A DNA stretch of 64,000 bases from Trebonia kvetii (GTDB lineage Bacteria > Actinomycetota > Actinomycetes > Streptosporangiales > Streptosporangiaceae), in assembly GCF_007827045.1 (NCBI RefSeq), contig NZ_RPFW01000001.1, forward strand, positions 222,511-286,510, written 5' to 3'. The position numbers were made by a program, and so were the translations under genes. The notes beneath the pieces were generated by a model. The model made no database searches. It was not told where the DNA came from and saw only the letters and a list, made by a program, of their open reading frames with translations. Every line of letters begins with the position of its first letter. The first letter of the stretch is position 1. Positions 56,583-63,875 of this stretch are shown here, one piece after another.

Positions 56583-56855
56583 GCGGGCTGCACGTTCAGG
56601 CTGTAGCTGTTGTTCATCGCGCCCGAGCCGGTGAAGCTACGGGACGGTCAGCATCCAGTCCTCGCTGATGCTGGTATGACCCGCCGGTCCCGACTCCAGG
56701 CCTACCGGGTTGTTCGCCCCGCTGCCCGCCGTGACGGTGTTGCCGCTGTTGTTCTTCACCGACACGGCGTTGTGACCAAGAGGCCACGCCGGCTGGCCCG
56801 GATGTTTTGCCCTGCCTTGGCCGCCCAACGTGTGGGTAGGCGTGTCGGCCGAGTC
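56579..56855 (-). pseudogene. Frameshifted secreted-protein gene
   Basis: The open frame from 56855 reads DSADTPTHTLGGQ, later AVSVKNNSGNTVTAGSGANN and SISEDWMLTV; after a one-base shift it continues RSFTGSGAMNNSYSLNVQPA-TGA, whose stop overlaps the next ATG. An in-frame TGA at 56856 removes the N-terminus (MRHACA before it). First member of the small-protein operon, apparently broken twice. Confidence 0.5.
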
Positions 56856-56911
56856 TCAGGCGCAGGCATGGCGCATGGCGGAACTGCGAAAGGTCCACCA
56901 TGGCGCGGCCG

Positions 56912-57535
56912 TTACGCTGCCCGCGCCGAGCCGTAAACCAGCCGGTATTCCGCGGAGGCGCCGATCACCCCGCCTAGTGCCGCCGCGGCGGCGATCTCGC
57001 CCGCCCTCGCCGCGCTCCGGCTCGTGGCCAGCGCATCCGGGTCCTGCCACACGATTGTGCTGATCACAGTGCCCGAAGCCCAGTCGACGTACAGCAGCGC
57101 GGCGCGGAAACCGCCAGTATCCGCGAGCTGGGGAACCACCGTGTCCCCGTACCAGGCGACAGCGTCTTCGACGTTAGCCAGCTTCGACGGCACGACCTTC
57201 ATCGGTGTCACCCGCACTCCCTGGCCGCCACGCAACGGCGCGTCCCGCTCGAACACCTGGACCTCATAGCGTTCGCGGGTGACCTTCCCCCCGGCCCGCG
57301 GGGCGGCTTCGCGGACGCTGGCGATGATCATGTCCTCGCTGTCAGCGAGCGCGCCGTTCGATGCCCAGAACGACTCGAATCTCATGGCGCCCGCCTCCGG
57401 GTCAATGAGCAGCAACGTCCCGAGGCTGCCTCGCTGCTGCTCCAGAACCGGACGGACCTCGCTCGTTATGTAGCCGATCGCTTCACCCAACCGGAGTGGG
57501 TCTCCCGTAACCTGATCCACCTCAACGTGCAGCAC
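56912..57535 (-). CDS. Tandem ABM/Dabb-like domain protein
   Basis: 207 aa with two similar ferredoxin-like halves, each with a beta strand, helix and EYR/RYEV-type end (YITSEVRPVLEQQRG...; VAWYGDTVVPQLADTGG...). It resembles antibiotic-biosynthesis-monooxygenase-like domains. GTG 57535 after AGGAGCGCGC. No metal or cofactor motif is evident. Confidence 0.7.
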   Translation of the reverse strand: MLHVEVDQVTGDPLRLGEAIGYITSEVRPVLEQQRGSLGTLLLIDPEAGAMRFESFWASNGALADSEDMIIASVREAAPRAGGKVTRERYEVQVFERDAPLRGGQGVRVTPMKVVPSKLANVEDAVAWYGDTVVPQLADTGGFRAALLYVDWASGTVISTIVWQDPDALATSRSAARAGEIAAAAALGGVIGASAEYRLVYGSARAA

Positions 57536-57741
57536 GCGCGCTCCTTCCGGTCGCTCCTGCCTTTCTGCTTACTTCAGGCGGTATCGCGGGGGCGTATCAA
57601 GGGCACAAAGTCCTGTCAAGCCCGGGACAGAAAGGCCGCCAGAGTCCGCAGGTCACCGGAGGAGGGGACCAAAGCCTCTGCCGGATCATGCGGCATCGCT
57701 GTCCCGTGGAATGGAAAGGGACGAACGGAAGGAACGCTGTC

Positions 57742-58332
57742 ATGTTCAAGTCACTCAGCACCTCCCTGATCGTGCGGGGCATACTGGCCATCGCCGTCGG
57801 GATCCTGGCGCTGGCCTGGCCCAACATTACTATCCTCGCGCTGGTCATCCTCTTCGCCGTGTACGCGTTCATGGCCGCTGGGCTGGAGGTCGTGGTGGCC
57901 TTCACCAGCACCCGCGCGGGCCCGGTCATCGGCCATCTGCTGCTCGGACTGGTCTGTGCGGGGGCCGGGCTGTTGGCCCTGGTGTGGCCGGGACCCACCG
58001 CGCTGGTGCTCGTGCTGGTCGTGGCCGCCTGGGCCGTCGCCGCCGGCCTGTTCGAGTTCTTCGCCGGGTTCCGTTACGGCGAGGGCGCCGGGACCCGGGC
58101 GATGTACATCCTGGGCGGGCTGGTCTCGATCGCGTTCGGCGTGGTGCTCTTCGCCCACCCGCGGATCGGCGCGTTCACCCTTGCCCTGCTGTTCGGCCTG
58201 TTCAGCCTGATCTACGGGGCGGCGGGACTGGTGGCCGGCATCGATCTGCGCCATGACGAAAAGACCGAGCGGGACGAGACCACGAAGGCCCAGCACTGGA
58301 GCTTCAGGCACTCACACAGGCAAGCGGCCTGA
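57742..58332 (+). CDS. HdeD-family (DUF308) membrane protein
   Basis: 196 aa with six hydrophobic helices in three repeated pairs (IVRGILAIAVGILALAWP; MYILGGLVSIAFGVVLFAHP), as in HdeD acid-stress membrane proteins. ATG 57742 after GGAAGGAACGCTGTC. A charged C-tail follows. Confidence 0.83.
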   Translation: MFKSLSTSLIVRGILAIAVGILALAWPNITILALVILFAVYAFMAAGLEVVVAFTSTRAGPVIGHLLLGLVCAGAGLLALVWPGPTALVLVLVVAAWAVAAGLFEFFAGFRYGEGAGTRAMYILGGLVSIAFGVVLFAHPRIGAFTLALLFGLFSLIYGAAGLVAGIDLRHDEKTERDETTKAQHWSFRHSHRQAA

Positions 58333-58382
58333 GCCGATACCGGCCACGGCACGAGGATCCTCAGAGCGCCGACGGCAAGGCC

Positions 58383-58505
58383 GTCGGCGCCGTCACCCGC
58401 ATCCCTCCCTCCACCCTCCACGCCACCTTCGCCTACCGGGTCGCCTCGTACTGGCTTCCCCTCCTGGCCGGGCTGCCGGCCTACCTTGCCTTCCGCCACC
58501 GCTAC
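58383..58505 (+). pseudogene. C-terminal fragment of a YbhN/UPF0104 membrane protein
   Basis: The + frame reads TLHATFAYRVASYWLPLLAGLPAYLAFRHRYG, matching the last helix region (YRxxSYWLPL) of lysylphosphatidylglycerol-synthetase-like integral membrane proteins. No start or upstream body remains; the rest of the 304-bp gap before the BON gene is noncoding. Confidence 0.55.
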
Positions 58506-58636
58506 GGCACACCATCCCCCCAGCCCGTGAGTCGCGTGGACGGCATGGAACTAAGGTCACGTTCGGCAAGGACTTGGTCCTCTCGTGGGCCGGCGGGGCG
58601 CCGCGGTACTTTCATCCGCACAGAAGGGAGCCACAC

Positions 58637-59290
58637 ATGGGAAAGACCAGGGACGTCCGCGAGGCCGTGGAAACGGAGCTCGGCTACGATCCGCTCGTCG
58701 ACGCCACAGATATTTCTGTCAAGAACATCGACGGTGAGGTGGCGCTTACCGGCACCGTGCCGAGTTATCCCCAGTATCTGGGTGCGGCTCAGGCGGCCTG
58801 GCGCGTTGCCGGGGTGACCGCCGTCCATAACCACCTGGAAGTGGTCCTGCCGCTTGGCGCCGCCCGTGATGACGCCATGCTGACGACCGCTGCGAACAAC
58901 GCGCTCGCAGCCGATGCGACGGTGCCGGAGGGCGTCGAGGCGACCGCCAGGAACGGCAACCTCACGCTGACCGGCACGGTGCAGTACCTCAGTCAGCGCA
59001 CCGCCGTCGAGAAGGTGGTCAGCGGGCTGATCGGCGTCCGTAATGTCAGGAATGAAATCGGCGTCGTCTCCGGCGTCGAGTGGGCCGAGATCAAGCAGGT
59101 CGTCGAGAAGGCCCTCGACCGCAGCGCGATGGTTCCTGATGACAGTGACGTGCTGGTCGACACCAGCGGGAGCACGGTCATTCTTACCGGCCATGTCCGG
59201 ACCCGGGCCGAGCGGGACGCCGTGGTCGGCGCCACGTGGATGGCACACGGCGTCGCCGCCGTCGTCGACGAGCTCCAAGTCACCGGCTGA
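58637..59290 (+). CDS. Triple-BON-domain protein
   Basis: 217 aa, three BON domains (VETELGYDPLVDATDISVKNIDGEVALTGTV; NNALAADATVPEGVEATARNGNLTLTGTV; VEKALDRSAMVPDDSDVLVDTSGSTVILTGHV). There is no signal peptide, unlike OsmY. BON proteins bind lipid or membranes under stress. ATG 58637 with GAAGGGAG. Confidence 0.87.
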   Translation: MGKTRDVREAVETELGYDPLVDATDISVKNIDGEVALTGTVPSYPQYLGAAQAAWRVAGVTAVHNHLEVVLPLGAARDDAMLTTAANNALAADATVPEGVEATARNGNLTLTGTVQYLSQRTAVEKVVSGLIGVRNVRNEIGVVSGVEWAEIKQVVEKALDRSAMVPDDSDVLVDTSGSTVILTGHVRTRAERDAVVGATWMAHGVAAVVDELQVTG

Positions 59291-59400
59291 CTGGAATTCG
59301 GTAAGGCGGCGCCCCTGGCCGTACGGGCCGGTCCGCTACTTGTCGTCTGCTTCGCCGGCGGCTTCCTCTTCGGCCTGCGTGACCGAGGCCGACTTCACCG

Positions 59401-59544
59401 CGACCTACAAGCCAGCCGCGGCAGGTGCCGGCCAACGGCATAGGCGAACGCCGACGCGGCGTGGCCGGACGGGAACGAGGTGGATCCGGCGCCCGTTCTT
59501 GCCGCCGGCTGCGGCGAGCACGGGTGCCGTAGCCTCGGGCTTTC
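59401..59544 (-). pseudogene. PAP2-type phosphatase fragment
   Basis: Frame ESPRLRHPCSP...STSFPSGHAASAFAYAVGRHLPR contains the PAP2 motif SFPSGHAxSAFA, but both sides are lost. On its upstream side it stops exactly where the group II intron 5' end (GTGCG, 59545) begins. Confidence 0.55.
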
Positions 59545-60133
59545 GTGCGCCCAGCAGAGCGGGAGGTGAAGCTGCGATTTAACAGCGGATCTTGCTGTTC
59601 GTAAGCTCGTCGTCGCCTGCCGGTGGAAGTCCGGTCCGGGTAGCTGCCAGGAGGCCCGGTAGCAGGCTGGCGGCTCGGTCTGGAAACGGGCCGGGTCGGA
59701 GCCCAGCGTCAAAAGCCCTGTAAGGGGGAGCGATGATGCGGTCCGTAGCATGACGCGAAGCCTGCGGCGTCGTTAGAGGTCCCGCCCGCAAGGGCGGGAG
59801 CAGGGAGTGCCGAGCCCCCGAAATCAGGGCGAAGGCCATGGAAGCGGTGCAGAGCCTGGAAGCGCAGCCGCGAAGGACTCCCCGGCGTATGGGGCGCGGA
59901 ACGTATCGATGGTGGCGGCGGGAACTGGGGAGGCCCTCCCCGGCCCGGCAGCCTGCGGATTTTGCTGCCGGAGCGTGGCGTCCTATAACCGGTGACCCCG
60001 GGAAGTGGATCGCTGGCCGGGTGGGCGTCGGAGGCGGCCGTAGTACCGGTTGAGCCGGGCGGACAGCATAACCGCCGGTGATGGGAAGGGCCGCTGCTTC
60101 GTCGGTGCGCAGCGCTGATCAAGGAGGGGCCCG
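59545..60133 (+). ncRNA. Group II intron 5' part (domains I-IV), no reverse transcriptase
   Basis: Begins GTGCGCCCAGC, the group II 5' consensus GUGYG, followed by highly structured stretches typical of actinobacterial group II intron RNA (GGAAGTCCGGTCCGGGTAGC, GGCTCGGTCTGGAAACGGGCC, TCCCGCCCGCAAGGGCGGGA). AAGGAGGGGCCCGGTGAGTGCC at 60120 looks like the start of the intron ORF, but the frame (VSAGQAKLAGLAAG...) ends at 60355 without RT motifs. No domain V was found, so the copy is truncated. Confidence 0.6.
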
Positions 60134-60315
60134 GTGAGTGCCGGTCAGGCTAAATTAGCCGGCCTGGCAGCTGGGCCGGCAGGGGGAGCTGGGCTGCGCT
60201 CACGGCTCCGGAGGGCAATCCCGCTCCTGGTCTCTACCTGCTGGAACGTAGCTGAGCTGAGCGCCAGGCAGAACGCGCAGGGGACGCGGGGCAGACGCTG
60301 GCGGGGTGTTGGACC

Positions 60316-60495
60316 ACCTCCGCGGCGGACGGCGAGTGGGCCGACCCGGCGATGACCCGGCTCACCCCGGCCGAGGCCAGGCAGCTCGCCGCCGAGCTGA
60401 CCAAGCTCGGCCGCAACTGGCCCGGCTCTGTCTGCCCGGGCTACGGCGCCGTCCCGATCGGCGGCACGATAACCATCATCACCGCAGACACCGCC
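60316..60495 (+). pseudogene. Unidentified gene fragment
   Basis: The frame TSAADGEWADPAMTRLTPAEARQLAAELTKLGRNWP followed by GSVCPGYGAVPIGGTITIITAD is protein-like but has no clear start and turns into noise after TADTAHN. Source unknown. Confidence 0.4.
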
Positions 60496-60595
60496 CACAA
60501 CCGACGATTGGGTCCGAGGGAAGCTGTGAGCCGGCCTACAGCCTATGCCTGCCGCGGGTCGGTGACCTCGACTGCTCGGACTTCCTGGCGGACAA

Positions 60596-60620
60596 GAAGC
60601 CGGTCAGGATAACCGGCTTC
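60596..60620. terminator. 9-bp hairpin
   Basis: GAAGCCGGT-CAGGATA-ACCGGCTTC, perfect, next to a GAGCCGGCTC palindrome. It may terminate the fragment on either side. Confidence 0.45.
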
Positions 60621-60800
60621 ACCGAGCCGGCTCGGGGGTGCGGGCGGCGTTGTGCTCGGCCCAGCGGTGGAGCTCGCGAACAGACACGAGCACGAGGCGG
60701 CGAGCGGACCAGGCGGAGCTCGGCTTGCACGTGCCGCGAAGTGATCGACCCACATGGCGAGCAGACGCGCCGCTTCCTCGGGGTCACGATCACGGGTTTG
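60619..60800 (-). pseudogene. Possible frameshifted small gene
   Basis: One frame gives RDRDPEEAARLLAMWVDHFAARASR; another continues SARRLVLVSVRELHRWAEHNAARTPEPAR-TGA. Composition is protein-like in both, suggesting a broken gene; no family recognised. Confidence 0.3.
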
Positions 60801-60880
60801 ACAGGGCGCAGGCGAGCTTCTTGGTCACGCTGGCGCGAGCCGGGGTTACACCCCGAGCGACTGGTCATGCCGGACGCACA

Positions 60881-60911
60881 CCAGAAGTGCCCCGGTTGGG
60901 GGCACTTCTGG
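60881..60911. terminator. 13-bp hairpin after the repeat-protein operon
   Basis: CCAGAAGTGCCCC-GGTTG-GGGGCACTTCTGG, perfect, 94 bp beyond the stop of the Gly-Pro-Phe gene on its strand. Probable terminator. Confidence 0.65.
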
Positions 60912-61004
60912 CACTCGATACGGCCTCCGCGAGCCATTCCGGCCCGCCTCCCGAGGTAGAGACAGCGGGTCAGAGGGCGTTGCCATGGTGGATGGTGGCG
61001 ATTC

Positions 61005-61466
61005 CTAGGCCGGACCGGGGCCGAACGGGCCGGGACGACCCGGGCCGAGCATGCCCGGGCCGAACGGACTGGGGCCGCCGGGGCCGAACGGGCCGGGGCC
61101 GCCGGGGCCGAACGGACCGAACGGGCCGGGGCCGAGCATGCCCGGGCCGAACGGGCCGGGGCCGCCGGGGCCGAACGGGCCGGGGCCGCCGGGGCCGAAC
61201 GGACCGAACGGGCCGGGGCCGAGCATGCCCGGGCCGAACGGGCCGGGACCGGGGCCGAACGGACCGGGGCCGAGCATGCCCGGGCCGAACGGGCCGGGAC
61301 CGGGACCGAACGGACCGGGGCCGCCGGGGCCGAACGGACCGGGGCCGAGCATGCCCGGGCCGAACGGACCGGGACCGGGGCCGAACGGACCGGGGCCGGG
61401 GCCGAACGGACCGGGGCCGAGCATGCCCGGGCCGCCGGGACCGAAGCCCGGAGTGCCAAAAGGCAT
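61005..61466 (-). CDS. Gly-Pro-Phe repeat protein (GPFGPG/MLGPG)
   Basis: 153 aa from ATG 61466, preceded by GAGAGGTGATTTTC. It starts MPFGTPGFGPGGPG and is built almost only of G, P, F, M and L: GPGPFGPG units punctuated by six MLGPG steps, with a single Arg near the end and no Cys, Lys, Asp or Glu. No signal peptide. Such composition predicts a disordered or silk/elastin-like self-associating chain. The opposite strand is also open (GPNGP/GPP, collagen-like), but has no start signal; operon context favours the minus strand. Confidence 0.7.
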   Translation of the reverse strand: MPFGTPGFGPGGPGMLGPGPFGPGPGPFGPGPGPFGPGMLGPGPFGPGGPGPFGPGPGPFGPGMLGPGPFGPGPGPFGPGMLGPGPFGPFGPGGPGPFGPGGPGPFGPGMLGPGPFGPFGPGGPGPFGPGGPSPFGPGMLGPGRPGPFGPGPA

Positions 61467-61478
61467 GAAAATCACCTC

Positions 61479-61532
61479 TCGTTCGCTAGAAGTAACACCT
61501 ACGACTCGTTCGCTAGGAGTAACACCTACGAC
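61479..61532. repeat. 27-bp tandem repeat (2 copies)
   Basis: TCGTTCGCTAGRAGTAACAC followed by CTACGAC, twice (61479-61505, 61506-61532) with one difference, filling the gap between the coiled-coil gene stop and the Gly-Pro-Phe gene leader. Confidence 0.85.
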
Positions 61533-62117
61533 CTACGCTTCGACTTCGAGTAGTTGCTTAAAGCACTCGGCCGCCTCTTGCCATGCTTTCTCCTGGGCAG
61601 GGGCTTCGGCTTCGCGGAGAGCTGTCAGATATTCGGCCTGAGCATCGCCATACCCCGACTGCTCTTGGTAAGCGGCATCCACCTGGTGGCGTAGCAACTT
61701 GAGCGATGCGTCGTAAAGCCGCTTCTCGCGGTCATCACCATCGCTTCCAAGTTCTTTCAGGTATTCCTCGTAAGCCCTTCGCTCTTGATCAAGGCGCTGC
61801 TGATGCACTGATTCGAGGCGCTGTGTGAAGGATGTCGTGGCTCGCCGCCGAGCGGCTTGGAGCTCCGCGTCGATCTGCTGCAGGCTCAAGGCGTACTTGA
61901 GGCGAATGCCCGTGGAGGCTTCGAAACGCTGCTTGGACGCTTCGAAACGCTCCTGCTGGCGCGTGGCCGCACTCTGCGCCATTTCACGGTACTCGTCGTA
62001 CGGTGACCGCTCTCCTTTGCGACCGCCTTGTTGGCGACCGCCTTGCCCACCTCCCTTGCTCGCCTGAGAACCTTCTCCCGCCTTGCTCGCCTGAGAACCT
62101 TCTCCCGCGTTACTCAC
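61533..62117 (-). CDS. Charged coiled-coil protein
   Basis: 194 aa from GTG 62117, with GGGAGGAGG at 7 nt. The N-terminal 45 residues hold repeats of AGEGSQASK (27-bp DNA period) and Gly/Gln/Arg-rich GGGQGGRQQGGRKG. The rest is long amphipathic helix rich in Glu, Arg, Gln and Ala (RQQERFEASKQRFEAS; QQRLDQERRAYEEYLKEL; LLRHQVDAAYQEQSGYGDAQAEYLTAL) with one Cys, predicting a coiled coil. One imperfect repeat copy (PGGGSQVSN) lies in frame upstream across the ribosome site, so a longer form cannot be excluded. No family recognised. Confidence 0.72.
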   Translation of the reverse strand: MSNAGEGSQASKAGEGSQASKGGGQGGRQQGGRKGERSPYDEYREMAQSAATRQQERFEASKQRFEASTGIRLKYALSLQQIDAELQAARRRATTSFTQRLESVHQQRLDQERRAYEEYLKELGSDGDDREKRLYDASLKLLRHQVDAAYQEQSGYGDAQAEYLTALREAEAPAQEKAWQEAAECFKQLLEVEA

Positions 62118-62270
62118 CTGAGAACCTCCTCCCGGGATGGATGCTGAATGGGCTTTGTCAGGTGCAGCTAAAGCACCTAAGCAAATCGCGACCTCCGTGG
62201 CCGTGGCGAACGGTCCCGAGAAGCGCTCCAGGCCGCAGCCGAATCTCAATCCTGCGGCTAAGAACTAGAC

Positions 62271-62357
62271 CTAGTAGTAGTAGTAGTAGCCCGAATAGGG
62301 ATCGTAGTAGTAGTAGTAGCCCGAATAGGGATCGTAGTAGGAGTAGTAGCTCGTCAT
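62271..62357 (-). CDS. 28-residue tyrosine-repeat micropeptide
   Basis: ATG 62357 preceded by GGAAGGGGTTAGCAAA. It starts MTSYYSYYDPYSG and then repeats YYYYYDPYSG, ending YYYYY-TAG; 16 of 28 residues are Tyr. The DNA repeat is 30 bp. First gene of a three-gene minus-strand unit with the coiled-coil and Gly-Pro-Phe proteins. Too short for ordinary gene finders, but the strong ribosome site and exact periodicity support it. Confidence 0.65.
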   Translation of the reverse strand: MTSYYSYYDPYSGYYYYYDPYSGYYYYY

Positions 62358-62716
62358 TTTGCTAACCCCTTCCGTTTCGCTAGTTTTCTGACGTGCGTCT
62401 TGCTGTAGTTTTGGTTCGGGGTGCGGGACAATGGCGCATGCCGAACCGGGTGCCGGTTTTGACGGGCAGCCGCATCTTGGGGGAGGCCCCGGACTTCAGG
62501 ACGGGCCCCAACCCCCTAGCGAGCCTCAGTCATGTGTGAGGACGCCAGGGAGTGCCTGAATGGTTGCTCTACGTGATCAGAAATTTGGTAACGGAATGAT
62601 AACGACGCCGGCTGGCGCTCGCAAACCCCGCCCGGCGCAGACCCCCACGATTTCTCCCCAACCGTTTTCTCCCCAACCGTTGACGTAGGGTTTCCTCGCA
62701 CCCTGCTCTCCAGTGG
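62358..62716. other. 359-bp noncoding gap with 15-bp tandem repeat and possible intron domain V
   Basis: Contains the upstream region of the Tyr-peptide unit, a 15-bp tandem repeat TTCTCCCCAACCGTT (62652-62681), and just after the RT stop a minus-strand segment (62708-62675) GAGCAGGGTGCGAGGAAACC that resembles group II domain V in a degenerate form. No gene seen. Confidence 0.45.
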
Positions 62717-63874
62717 TCATTTCGGGTAGGGCGTGGTCGCCCGGCCAGCGTGAATGTCCTCGTGGCAGCGGCGGCAGATGACCAGGGTCTTGCGTCGTCG
62801 CTTGGCCATGAGGTGCATCCATGGGGGTTTCTCCCGTCGTCCTGGCTTGTCGAGATCTGCTAGCTTGCGGATGTGGTGGACCTCAAGGCCCGCCGTGCCC
62901 TCGCAGAGTTCGCAGCGCCCGGCGAGGAGCCGGTGGATCAGCTCGTTCCGCTTGGCGCTGGCCATGACGGGCCGCTGGTCGGTGAGAACGGCCGTGCGCA
63001 CTCTCCGCAGGGGTATCCCGCCGAAGCGGGTGACCAGTGGCTTCCTGCCTCTGTCGCGCTCAATGGTCACTTGCAGGACCTTGCGCGGCCCGGCGGGGGT
63101 GACAGTAATGGCCCTGTATTTCCTGGCCATCTTGCCGACCGTCGAGCGGTGCTTGCCCGCGAGCGTCTTGAGCAGCGAGGTTTCCATGACCCAGTGCAGG
63201 CGGCCCAGGCGGAAGACATCCTGGGCCAGCAGGTAGTACTGGACAAGGCCCGCGTACTCGGACTGGTACTTCGCGACGATCGTGAAGTCGTCGTCGTGGA
63301 GCAGCGCGCCGCGCTGCGCTGGCCTTCCCCCGCTCATGTAGAGCGCGCTCTTCTGCCTGATGACGTCCCTGGGCACGAACAGGCCGATCGCCCCGTTGAC
63401 CGCCCGCCGGTTGCGGGTGATCTTGGTGTCGGAGTGCTGGGCCTTGATCTCGTAGCCGAGGAAGCGCGCTGCCTGGCTGGCGGCGTGCGTGATCAGGGTC
63501 TTGGACGGCGACAGTTCCAGCTTCAGCTCATCGCGCAGGAACACCGCTATCTTCGACTTGATCTCCTCTGCCTCGTGCCTGGGCCCGGCGAACCCCAGCA
63601 GCCAGTCGTCGGCGTAACGGACATAACGGAGCCGCCGGTAGCCCGGGTCGGCGGGATCCTGGCTGGGAAGCTGGCGGCGGCGCAGGCTGAGCCTGCGCAC
63701 CTCCGCCCGGTCCCCGTGCCTCTTCGCCCGCGCGATCGCGTTCTCCACGGCCTCGTAGTCCGGGTTGGGCCGACGGCGGCGGCCGAGGTTGTACTCGGGC
63801 AGCAGCCGATGCTCGATCCACTGGTCAAGCCGGTCAAGGTAGACATTCGAGAGGACGGGCGACGCGATCCCGCC
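62717..63874 (-). pseudogene. Group II intron reverse transcriptase/maturase with HNH domain, N-terminus lost
   Basis: The open frame begins GGIASPVLSNVYLDRLDQWIE right after a TAG at 63877-63875 (intact RTs read PQGGI here). The catalytic box YVRYADDWLLGF, a maturase X-like helical region (EYAGLVQYYLLAQDVFRL) and a C-terminal HNH nuclease (CELCEG...VHHIRKL...CRRCHEDIHAG) follow. The RT palm/finger N-terminus is missing or beyond a nonsense codon. Opposite in orientation to the intron RNA at 59545, so it belongs to another copy. Confidence 0.8.
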
Positions 63875-63875
63875 C

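Noticed and set aside
59545..60133. rRNA or tmRNA gene
   Set aside because: The structured RNA begins with GTGCG and matches group II intron layout; no rRNA or tRNA-like landmarks are present.
61051..61641. Collagen-like + strand protein GPNGP/GPP
   Set aside because: It has no ribosome site, ends in antisense of the coiled-coil gene, and the opposite strand has the operon signals; kept only as an observation.
62280..62350. Simple TAG/CTA microsatellite
   Set aside because: On the minus strand the period is 30 bp, in frame, with start, stop and ribosome site, so it is better read as a Tyr-rich peptide gene.
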